From Onthophagus taurus (Eukaryota > Arthropoda > Insecta > Coleoptera > Scarabaeidae), in assembly GCF_036711975.1 (NCBI RefSeq), contig NC_091976.1, positions 23,560,001 through 23,624,000 on the forward strand: DNA of 64,000 nt, given 5' to 3'. The notes below the pieces were generated by a model. It saw only the letters and a list, made by a program, of their open reading frames with translations, did no database searches and was not told the DNA's origin. The position numbers were made by a program, and so were the translations under genes. This document shows positions 11,701-21,300 of this stretch, piece by piece (the stretch's first letter is position 1; every line of letters begins with the position of its first letter).

Positions 11701-13159
11701 AGCAAACTCAGTTTCAACGTTGCAAAAAAAGTGAGTCTCCGCGAACAACGCATCCTTTTCATGAATTAATGCTTCTTCGTCTAAAGTAGTGATTACATCG
11801 CTGTGATAGAACATGATAAAATTGTCATGCTTAAACTTGTCCAGTGAAGTGTATGAAGAAATAAGTCCTATATTTAATACACGTGTAATAGTTAACAAGC
11901 GATTAATATTTATTATGAAATCTCTTTAAATACTATTCAATACCATTTTATCAGTAAAATCTATTGTGTAAATATTATTACATTTAATTCAAAGTAATTC
12001 GCACGTTTTCGATGTCTCATATAATCATTTTATTTGTGCCATAACTAATACATTTGAAAACAACAAAAACCAGTTGATAATCGACATCAATACTTCTAAC
12101 GTGAAATCGACTTTAAAATTTTTCACGACTACTCACGAGATCATCGCTTATATCGCCGTTTAAATGCCAACAACGACCGGCTTATACGACTATTATGCAG
12201 ATTGTTATTGGTTTTTTAGCTCTTCGGGCGAATGGAAAGCCTTGAATCGTCAAATAGTTTTAATGTCACGATTAGATTTTCTTTTCATGATAAAAAATTG
12301 TTTTAGAAAGTAGTTAGTAATTTTATTTCGAAATTCGCGATTTTGAAAGGGTTAGTGTACAGAGATTGCTATTTAAATAAATATGGGGCTAAAAACCCTG
12401 TTGCTCCCTTACAGAGATATGCAACACGTAGGCAACAGATGATGCCGGAACTTTCTCGCGCGAGTTCGTATGCAGAGATGTCCAAACTCTATCCATATCA
12501 TTTAATTAGTTATCTACAAATTAATTTCCAGAGAAATGGTATTTACTTGCAGAAATAATACATGATTAGTTAATTTGTTTTCTTTCTTCAAGATCAAAAT
12601 TTAATTTGAAAGATTGCTGATTGCTTGAGGGTGTATCTATAATTTCCGGGGAAACCCTTTTAAGGTAAACGCCTTAAAAATGGAAAAAATTGTAGATGGG
12701 TGTGTAGTTGCATGTTTTGTTCGGATTATATTTTCTTCTAATAATAATGCTCTAATTGGATCGATAAGATTAATTAGGCGTTGTGACCACAACATATACG
12801 TTAACACACCGACTTCCTTTAGAGGGTTATTAGCACGACAAGGAAGATAATTTGTTTATCCTTTACCAAGGTTTGTTTACTACCGCACGCGGTGTTCCCC
12901 GCATTTACAATACCAAAACTATTTCGCTCGCTCGCGCTTATATTTTATATCACATCAAAGTTGTTGCGGTTAAAAACAAAAAAATTTTATCTTAAACTTT
13001 TTGTGTAAACTAAAAATACTTAATTGATTATTAAAATAATAATACCTCATCCCACTTGATGAACTTCTCGCCCTTTTGCAGGGCTTCTGGTACCTCGATC
13101 GGCTTGAGAGAGACGGCATTCTTCACGGCCGAGGAGGTGGTACCTCTAGAACCACTCAT
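2702..13159 (-). CDS. Plc21C: phospholipase C-beta (Plc21C type), first two coding exons, partial
   Basis: PLC-beta is the Gq-activated enzyme at the plasma membrane that splits PIP2 into IP3 and diacylglycerol. Exon 1 (13159 to 13046, 38 codons) starts [10 protein letters not shown] and ends with the family signature EKFIKWDE before a GTATT donor. Exon 2 (2848 to 2702, 49 codons) starts after TTGTAG and encodes [13 protein letters not shown], then FFLHWTDQ, then [13 protein letters not shown], before GTAAG. Joined in phase 0 they give the start of the N-terminal PH-like domain, and they resemble PLCB1 and Plc21C far more than norpA. The catalytic X/Y domains, C2 domain and Gq-binding tail must lie off the left edge. 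The intron is about 10.2 kb and carries many transposon relics. A 68-codon upstream frame (13406 to 13200) ends about 40 nt before the start and would be a uORF if transcribed. An additional upstream start cannot be excluded. Confidence 0.88.
3315..3693. mobile_element. foldback element with 71-bp inverted arms, Penelope-like
   Basis: Two arms, 3333-3403 and 3569-3639, are reverse complements over 71 bp, with one mismatch that I can see. The spacer is about 165 bp. Each arm contains CCCGAAACTAGTACGAC and CTGATGATGG in the sense of the right arm, which is the hammerhead-type core seen in the terminal repeats of Penelope-like retroelements. A 13-bp direct repeat, CACTTGGTAAAGT, flanks the structure at 3315-3327 and 3681-3693 and could be a target-site duplication. 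No reverse transcriptase or GIY-YIG coding sequence is present, so this is a non-autonomous or collapsed copy inside the Plc21C intron. Confidence 0.6.
3557..3616 (+). ncRNA. hammerhead-ribozyme-like motif
   Basis: In the right arm, CTGATGA lies at 3570-3576. It is followed by a short hairpin with a GTAA loop (3577-3587), then GAAAC at 3588-3592 and TAGTA. GTCG just before the core (3566-3569) pairs with CGAC just after it (3598-3601), and CATT further out can pair with AATG. This is the layout of the minimal hammerhead with a one-to-two pair helix III described for Penelope-like elements, with predicted cleavage after GTA at 3597. Helix II is weak here (one A-C mismatch and a bulged U). The left-arm copy has a better helix II but lacks the helix I partner. 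Activity is unproven. Confidence 0.42.
4847..5495 (-). mobile_element. non-LTR retrotransposon relic, C-terminal end of reverse transcriptase ORF
   Basis: Minus-strand translation, in several frames, gives successive pieces typical of the C-terminal part of RT-bearing LINE ORFs. First comes [23 protein letters not shown] (5455 downward). Next is a degraded YGVES-like segment near 5300. Then comes [19 protein letters not shown] and [12 protein letters not shown] around 5050-4950. Multiple frameshifts and stops separate them, so it is dead. It lies within the Plc21C first intron. Confidence 0.7.
5496..8985. other. Plc21C intron 1, middle part, no gene recognised
   Basis: This is AT-rich intronic DNA. 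A stretch near 5990-6900 and another at 7640-8110 are less AT-rich and CpG-bearing. The second one has three overlapping open frames on both strands (7648-8055 minus, 7716-7949 plus, 7862-8107 plus). None shows a recognisable domain or plausible splice context. They are better explained by base composition than by coding. Confidence 0.4.
8985..9400 (+). mobile_element. LINE endonuclease relic
   Basis: Plus-strand frames joined across stops read [20 protein letters not shown], then INKPKEEIK followed by [17 protein letters not shown] and LVLMEDF. This resembles the stretch leading to the GDFN motif of apurinic-type LINE endonucleases, where a short interrogation of the host DNA is followed by the catalytic Asp-Asn pair. 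Here Asn is lost, giving EDF followed by Lys. Several stops show it is an old copy. Confidence 0.55.
9364..9597 (+). mobile_element. possible transposase tail with Cys/His cluster
   Basis: A 77-codon frame ends in [14 protein letters not shown], a Cys-x2-Cys...Cys cluster close to a stop codon. The layout recalls the C-terminal cysteine-rich tail of piggyBac-type transposases. No catalytic part is visible upstream. The match is short, so family assignment is tentative. Confidence 0.3.
10068..11025 (+). mobile_element. Harbinger/PIF-type DNA transposon, internally deleted
   Basis: Terminal inverted repeats of about 37 bp are clear. The left end starts CAATGGGTGGGTTGAATAAA at 10068. The right end, 10986-11025, is its reverse complement ending TTCAACCCACCCATTG. 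Inside, about 10560-10700 on the plus strand encodes [18 protein letters not shown] followed by [12 protein letters not shown], the HARBI1-type nuclease segment with its first catalytic Asp in the IDCTH motif. The remaining catalytic residues and the Myb-like partner are missing, and frames are broken. Flanking triplets (TGC/TGT) are compatible with a decayed 3-bp target duplication. The element sits in the Plc21C first intron. Confidence 0.8.
11280..11579 (+). pseudogene. fragment of a repeated insect ORF family ([15 protein letters not shown])
   Basis: The frame contains [19 protein letters not shown] followed closely by [16 protein letters not shown], then FIDSS. I recognise this combination as a widely dispersed insect sequence associated with repetitive or transposon-like genes. 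I cannot name the family with confidence. The spacing between these blocks is shorter than I would expect, which suggests internal deletions. There are no exon signals, so I treat it as a relic. Confidence 0.35.
11580..13045. other. Plc21C intron 1, promoter-proximal part
   Basis: No gene is recognised. Open frames at 11674-11898 (minus) and 12343-12558 (plus) lack homology and splice context. The sequence immediately downstream of exon 1 is AT-rich. Confidence 0.4.
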
Positions 13160-13542
13160 TATCGCCCCCTCAGTTGGTGATTTCCGAGGTCGCACTGGCT
13201 TACACTGACATTGTCAAAGACGTCGCGACGCCCGTTTTCACTGAATCCCCGCAATGGTTTTTACCGCGAGCGACTCGACGAAACCATTTTGCTGGCGACA
13301 CAGACTGCTTACCGACTGAGGTCTGAGCTCCGGAGCCGAGTTCTGCTACGCTAAATAACCGGCGCACCGCACAGAGGGCACCACAGTATTTCGACCGAGA
13401 ATTCATTCCTAGAAAAAAAATTACGCGATGACGTTAATGGGGGGTGGTCATGAATAATTTGTTGGAAAAGTTTGAAAAATTCCTATTTATTACGTTAACA
13501 ACAAGATAACGAATAAATACGTTCTAAGAAACTAATAAAAAA
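13160..13542. promoter_or_regulatory. Plc21C 5' leader/promoter region and IFT57 3' flank
   Basis: The 380 bp between the IFT57 stop and the Plc21C start are CpG-richer than the surrounding DNA, especially 13160-13410, as expected for a leader or promoter in an AT-rich genome. No TATA box stands out. The start of transcription cannot be placed from sequence alone. Confidence 0.35.
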
Positions 13543-14897
13543 TTAAATTACTCCCATTGATTGGCCTAAATCATCTTCTAAAATTTTTTTATCCCGAATT
13601 TTTAATTGGAGCAATAAACATTGAAGCACCCCAATTCGAACATCCATTTCCATTATTTCCGATTTAATTTTTGTAATCGCTCTTTTAATGTTCACTAATG
13701 GGGCTAAAATAAATTAATTTTTAATTTTTACAATCAATACATAAACTTCAAAGCTTACTTCCATCTGTCATAGAACTACCTCTATCTTCCATTTCCTGTT
13801 TTACAGTCTCCAATCTATCAGTTAATTGTGCCAATTCTCTAGTTCTCTCTGTAACGCCGCCACTTAAACTCCGATAAGTATCCTTTGTTTTCGACAGTTG
13901 ATCTTGCAAGTTTCTGTATTCGTCGAGCACCCCTTCAAGTTCCCTATTTAAATATTTTTCGCGATTTGAGATTTTTTCAAGCGTTGTTACAACGTCTTTT
14001 TGTACTTTTTCCAAATGGTGCTTTGTTGTGGTAAGATTTTGATTAATAGTGTTTCTGTATTGTTTCATTTGTTCTAAATTGCTCCTCCAATCTCTATTAT
14101 CATTACGAATTGTAATTCTTAACCGGGGTAAAACCCTTTCGATCTCTAAATTCCAATTTTCTTGATCGATATTTATCGATTCAATTTGTCTTGGAGTACT
14201 TTTATTTTGTTGGGTTGCGTTTAAGTTAAATACATTGTCATCATCAGATTCATCAGAGTAATAAGCCAACATCTCTTCTTCAACTTTATCTAAAACTATT
14301 TCAGATTCATCTGTTATTATTTCAGATTCTTCTTGAGGATCAGGTTCGATGATAGGTTTATCAAATGTAAAGTTCGTGTAATTTAAGGCTTTATCAGCTA
14401 AATTATTTAAAATATATGTGACATATTCTCCTACTCCTTGTTTAAGTTTATTTGGGGGAAAATCAACGGAAATATTCTAAAAGAATTAATTATTAATCTT
14501 AGAAATTAATTTATTGGAGAGTATTAATTAAACCTCTTCGCGGACAGCATCTAAAATATTAGCTATTGTGGTGTTCGGATCATCGTATTCTTGAGGTTGA
14601 TCAAATTTTTTACCACATTTTCGTATTAACCAAGCTGTTAAAGCCGAAAACATATAAAATTGTTCCCCTGGGTTTTTAGGTATCATGAAATAATATCTAA
14701 AATTGTATAATTATTATGTAATATTAACTTTTTACCGTTTTGTACCTGTGAATACGTTTCATTTTAAGATCTGTGGTGAATTCTTCATCGAAATTCAATA
14801 TTTTTAATTTTTCGATTAAATTTTCCATCAAAACAAACGGGGCGAAGGAGTTTTCTTGGTCACCATCGCTCAGTATTTTCGGTTCTGTTCTTAACAT
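13543..14897 (-). CDS. IFT57: intraflagellar transport protein 57 (IFT57/Hippi)
   Basis: IFT57 is a peripheral IFT-B subunit needed to build cilia and flagella. In insects that means sensory cilia and, in many species, sperm. Four exons read 14897-14746, 14696-14534, 14476-13759 and 13703-13543, for 397 residues, slightly shorter than the human protein. The N-terminal calponin-homology-like region shows FVLMENLIEKLKILNFDEEF, NPGEQFYMFSALTAWLI and QPQEYDDPNTTIANIL. The middle is acidic. The C-terminal coiled coil has WNLEIERVLPRLRITIRNDN, REKYLNRELE, GVTERTREL and QEMEDRGSSMTDG, all close to vertebrate IFT57. The last exon adds PLVNIKRAITKIK and ends MGVI, lacking the extreme C-terminal tail of vertebrates. 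Introns are 50-60 bp. The gene is head to head with AREL1, with about 430 bp between starts. The divergent leader contains TTTGACAG near 14978. Confidence 0.93.
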
Positions 14898-15324
14898 ATT
14901 TTATTACTTACAAAGAAAATGAGAAAAAGTCGTTTAATTTATTAATTTAATTGATGAAACTTTGTTTGTATTCATTTGACAGTTGTGTAGTGATTGAAGT
15001 TTGCGTTAATAGATGGCGCGTTAAAATTGATTTCTGTTTTGTATTTAATTAAGTTATAATAAGTTATCCTTTATAAAATTATCGTATTAATTTAATAAAT
15101 TAAAAGTTATTTGAGATGGTTTTAACGTATTTCGTGTACAGGAAAATTTATTATCCACCAATTCAAGTGAGCATTTGACATTTAGGTAGATGTCGCTAGT
15201 AGTTGAATCAGCTGATTGATAAAAATTGATTTTCCAAAAGCTGTCAACGACGGTTTGGAAAACGGGGGTGTAAAAATTTGCCCCGTTTTTTTTAACAATG
15301 TGAACGAAATCGCTCCGCATCAAG
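14898..15324. promoter_or_regulatory. bidirectional promoter region between IFT57 and AREL1
   Basis: The 427 bp between two divergent start codons must hold both promoters and both 5' leaders. TTTGACA occurs twice, near 14978 and near 15174, in the same sense. No TATA box is obvious. The element boundaries and start sites are inferred. Confidence 0.5.
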
Positions 15325-18300
15325 ATGAACCAACTGACGGGTTGTGCCAAATTCATGTTTTTCTGGTCAATGGCTATCGCGAGCGCTGTTTGTGTCGCGA
15401 AATTCGGCTCCTTTACGGCATGGGCACAACTGATGAACAGCGAAAACGAAGTCGACTTGTGGTTGGAAGAGAACAACCTCGCCAATTATAAACAATTGTT
15501 CAAGGATAAAGGTACGTTTTTCAGACGCGATAACGTGTATCACGTGATTTGGCGACGACGTCACCGCCACTGCCCTCTCGCCGGGTACCTTGATTTGTGT
15601 ATTCGTGTAAAATTCATGAATAACAAATTAGACTTTGACCGCGAATACAGAACGTGCCTTTGAATATTCATATTGCATGCTGCATTACTGAAAACTAAAG
15701 TTTCTTAGCGGTAAAATTACGATTAAGATACTGTTTGAATTATTTAATTATTTATGCATACTTTTTTGACGTTTAAAATGACATTTAAAATGACGTTTAA
15801 AACGTCAAAATTTTTTTGTAGTTTTTATTGATTTTTAAATGATCCTCAACGATAATGGTTCATCATCGACCAGATGGTCGATTCTTCCATCCGTTCCGTT
15901 AAATTGAGGGATTTTTGGCAAAGGGGGTCGCATGCGCGAAAGCCTAACCCTCCAGCAATCAACTTTTTTTTCTGGGTATAGCTTTTAATTCCAGCCCTAT
16001 TTCAACGATAAGAACAAAAAATCTTTTACTGATCTAGGGCAGTCATCAGACTACAAAATGTTTCATTTCCAGTTAATAATTAAAAAGGTTTTTTGTATTT
16101 TTTTAATGGTTTATGTTATATTGATATTGAATAATGGATATTATAAAGTGTTGTCGTCACCTCCATTGGGTTTTTGTTGTAAAACGGTTTCCCCGGCAAC
16201 GGTCTGCTTCGTACCTGGTATGGAAGCGTTAAAGCAGTCGTTGGCTGACCGTCGGCGGGTACGGTTCGCGTCCTGAAGAGGTCGTGCGACGGCGCGATGT
16301 CCCACAATACGTGGCCCTCCTAGGAGCACATCCCTCGGACTTCCAAACTCTCCCCCCCATTAAAAGTCCGTCCTGAAATCACCCAGAAAATAGAAAAAAA
16401 TCTTTTTCCTCCCGAACCATTCCACGTTCCATTACGTCCCCACAAATGTGGGCCGAAGATGTCGAGATCTGCTCCATAGGCATGACCATGCAGCCCTCCT
16501 CCAGTGCGTCCTCTGGTAAGAATCTCCAGGAAAAGTGCGATAAATCGCCCCCAGTTTCTCATTTACATAATCTTGTTCCGGGGACGTCCCCAGAAAATTA
16601 ACGCGCGCGGAACTCGTTTATTTTTCGGCGACAATTCAATCTTAAATTTCACTCCTAAGAGTTTTCTCGTTTTCATTGTTTCCTTTTATATCATTTTCAT
16701 TATAACGTAAAGATTTATTATGAAATCCCATATTTTGTAGTTGACAGCTTCTGTTTCCTGTTAACAACGCTAATGACTTTCAAACAATGTTTGGTTGGTT
16801 GATTAATAAGCTTCCTCTTATGCACGATCCATCATATTAGTCGGATAAAGGATCGATTCAGAATTAATGATAATTTCATAAATTTATTTTAACAAAATGA
16901 ACAAATCTAATCATTTGACAGTTAGACAACCAATCAAATCATGCGGAAATTCGAAGATGTCAACGTCAGAGATATAATTGCAGCGTCTCGGCCACAAGTG
17001 ACCTTTTTGATGTACATAAACATCGTGACCTTTATATACAAATATCTATTGTATACTAAAACAGCGAAGATATATTTTTGCTTGTCACGAGAGATTTTAG
17101 ATAACTAAAATCGAAACTATTAAGGATAAAACGCGAAATTGAAAATTAACTTCTGATTTCGTGAAAATCCAAGAAATCGATATACTTGATAATTCCTCAT
17201 ATCATCAGGAAATGCTTGATAATTTTCTGGAAGTTTTGGGACTTACATCACATTTCTCAAAGTCATCTAAAAATACATCCAAGAATTTTTAGATGATCTT
17301 GAGAAATGTGATGTAAGTCCCAAAACCTTCTAGGAGTCTCAAAAGCTCAAAAAGTCTTTGAAAATACATAAGAAGTGCTGCAAAATCTAAAACATACTTT
17401 AAAATACATAATCCACATACTCTAATAAATCGCTAAAACTTTCGCAAAGTCTTTAAAAGTCTTAGATTTATTTGAACACCCTCAAAAAGTTTTAGAAATT
17501 CATGAAATTAGTCTGAAAACTTCTTTGGAATCTAGTTGGAAAGTACCTGTAATGGTTTCAACGCTTTAAAACTTGAAATTTTGCTGTTGAAGACAAAGCT
17601 CAAGACCACGGAAAAAGTTCGAAGAGGAAGAATTGGAAACAATATTGGACGAAGATGACATCTAGATGTAAGGGAAGTTAGTCGATAAGCTGAATATTAC
17701 TCAAAAAGTTATTTTATGCCGTTTACATTAAATGGGGAAAATCTAGAAAAATGGAATATGGGTTCTATATCAACTGAAGAAACGAACACAATATGCGAAA
17801 ATTTGTTGGAAAGAGAAAAAAAGAAGACTTTTGCATTGCTTTGTGACCACGACAACCAACAAAATCGACCGCAAAGCCAAACAATTCATGGAGAGAAAGT
17901 TTTATAGTACGTTTGAAATTATTAAAACTCCTTTGGAATCTTGGGATATACCAGAACAGTTCAACGTTTCAAAACTGGAGATTTTGCTGTCGAAGACAAA
18001 GCTCATGGAAGATCACACAAAATGTTCGAAAAGAAAGAATGGCAAACAATATTGATAAGCTGAACGTAACTCAAAAAGCTGGTTTGCATCAAATGGAGAA
18101 GTTCCAGAAAAAAGGAATATGAATTTCGTTGAAAAGACAGAAAAAGGAGACTTTTTGCATTGCATAGTGACCACGACAACCTACAAAATTGACCGCAAAG
18201 AACATTCATGGAAAGATGGTTTTGTTATGCATTTAGAAATCATTAAAACTGCTTTGGATCCTTGAATTTTGTCTTCTAGAAATCCAGAAACTCATTAATA

Positions 18301-21300
18301 TCTTTGGAAATTCTTAAAAATCTTTTCTTTGAAAATATTCTAGAATATCTTGGAATTAGTTTGGTTAACTCTTTAAAATCGAAATACAACCCAAATAAAT
18401 CTGACAAACTCGTGAGAATCACAAGCAATTGTTGTGAATCCCTAATAATTTTTCATATCATCAGGAAATAGTTAGGAATGATCTAAAAATCTCTTAGAGT
18501 TTTTTTGAAAATATTAAGGATACTTAAATTAATCTCGGAAATCTTTAGAAATCATTTAAACTTCTTTGAAAATCTTGGATATACCAGAATAGCTATGAAA
18601 ATTTCCAAAAAGTCTTCTAAAAATTGTTAAAAATCTATCTGCGTCTCTAGCTGCTCTAAGAAATCCCAGAAACTCATTAATATCTTTGCAAATCCTGAAA
18701 AATTTCTTTTAAAATAGTCTAGAAAATCTTGGAATTAGTTTGGTTCTCTTTAAAATCGAAATACAACCCAAATAAACCTCACAAACCATTAGGAATCATA
18801 AGCAATTCTTGTGAATGATCTAAATATCTTCTGGATTTTTTTGGAAATATTAAGGATATCAAAATTAATCTCCAAAATCTTTAAAAATCATTAAACTCCT
18901 TTGGAATCCTCAAATATACCAGTTTTTACTTATGAATAGCTCAGAAAGAATTTTTCATCGGCGAAGGAAACATGGCAAGTTAGTATTTATGGAAGAAACG
19001 ATTGGCAAAATAGTGTGTGTTAATATTATATAAGAAAATATGTAAGAGGGCATACAAAAGGTTAATCTTGGGGACACCTTCTATTTCCAGTATGGCAATG
19101 ATCTATGTGGATCATAAATCTCATTCGTCCACAATCTCTAGACTTGACCCTATTGAGTATCTTGGTACCCAGCATAATCTAGCAAAAAGATGTTCTACAA
19201 GAATTTCAAAAAATATATAGATATTAATTAATGCCTGTCTAATTGTATCTACTAATATTTACTAATAATAAAATAAATATTACTGCTAATAAGAATATCT
19301 GTTATTTGTATTACCTTTAACAATCTCATCCTTCAAAGATTTTAAAAAGCAGATTGACAGTAGCAATTTGTGTTGCCCACTATTCTGTGTCCTGGATCTA
19401 ATCTTCTTCTATTCCATAAACCCGCAGTTGTTGGTTTTTCCATCATGTTTTTAAAATCATTCACTAGAAAAACAGAGAATTTTAATAAATCTCCTTTTCG
19501 TTTTAAATTCTGTAAAAATGACTCAGTGATGATCACAATATCAATAGTTGATTGTATAATCAATTTTTTATAAACTTTTTTAAAATAAAACGATAAAACT
19601 TGCAATAAAATATTTGTAAGTATGTGAATTATATGTTAGTGATTTATGGAAATTTTATTTATTTACGGTTGGTATTGATTACAATTTTTTGAGTTCCGAT
19701 ACTTTAATGTCATTGTGTTTTTAATCGATGTCTTTTTGAGAACTGGATTTGAAGGGGTTTGTAAAGTTGACTAACATCGAGGAATGAAAAAAATGTTGGT
19801 GATTTTTTTTCAAAAAAATGTATGTTATTCAGATCATGCAGAATACAAAACATGTCGGCAGAAAAGAAAATTAAACGGTGAATTATTTAAACCTAAACTC
19901 AAGCACTGCGCTCGCTGTTGTTGGAATGTAATTTTTTCGTGTCCACTTTGCGAGCTTATAAATCACATCTATGTGCAACCACCGAGTTACTTTTTTCTCT
20001 GTTACAATATGATTTTTCCCGCAACTTTTATGTTATTAATTATTTTAAAATATGCGTTCTAAAAAAAAGTTGTTCTACTCCCATTTTACCAACGTAGGAG
20101 TTATTTGTGGGAAACCCTTCAGTAGTTCTGAGAGCTTCGTTCAAAGCCACTAAGTTTAAGTTCATTTGTGTGGAGTGGAGTGACTTTGAGAATACTTGAA
20201 ACGTACGTGTTAGGATTGCCAATTTGTGAAACACCCATAACAAAAAATTACGTGTACTATATATAATATATAACAATATAACGTTGTCCCTTTTTATCTA
20301 ATTTAACTGCAATGTTTGTGTATGAAAATCTGTATATGCACACATTCCTCTCGATAACATAAAGAGAGTTATTCAACCCAGTTGGCCCAGTGCCTGAAAC
20401 GATATCCTCTAGCCTTGAAATTCTAAACCATCTAAACTGCAGCACCGTTTATCTTAAAAATAAAAATAATATGCTAATTAACCGGAAAAGTTTTTCCTCG
20501 TCCGGAAAAGGGGTTTATCCGATTAAAATTTAGACTATTAAATCTCGCTGCGGGGGATCTAAAAGTATTAAACGTCGCAAACGTTTGCGTTTCAGATGAA
20601 CGCGTTCGCGGGCATGTTAATAATTCCGCAAACACGAATTTAATTAGCGAGTCCGAGGATTTTGGAAGAGTAATTCCAACGGCAAGAAATTTGTCACGAC
20701 GTATATCCAACTTAATCCGACCCTGGATTATGAAACGAGATTCTGAATCTGGGTACAAGATCTTTTTTAAATGCGTCCAAAATAATGCAAATACGAAATT
20801 AACGATGGTGATCGTAAATTTTAATCGAATTTAATAACGTCCGCAGGGGCGCCTTCCAAAACAATCAATTGTAACATGCCTGTTAGTTTGCACATCTCGT
20901 TATGTTAATTAAAATTGTTCAAGTACATGCAACTATCGGTCACCTTGGGGACAAATTTATTCCAAACAGGTATAACTGCACGAGATGTATTTTTAGATCG
21001 TTTGTGAGTTAAAACTTTTGGACTAAAAAATTAAATCGACCATAAAATAATCTTTCTTTGTGATATAAAAAATCATAATCTTTATATTTCGCATCAAAAA
21101 TAGATTTGCAACCGACTCTGCTGGTACCTTATGTTTTATGTATAAACATTCCGACTTTTATGATGCAAATGCAGCGGCACCGTTGAATACGCTATCGACC
21201 CTGCGGCCAAATCTTGTATTCTGCGGTAGTTCTTCTCCACCATCACGATTAAAATTGAATTTATCGTTATGTCACGATAAATAATACAAAAATTTTTATA

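Noticed and set aside
16320-16562. Gly-rich minus frame in AREL1 intron 1
   Set aside because: Overlapping frames on both strands and no homology indicate composition rather than a gene.
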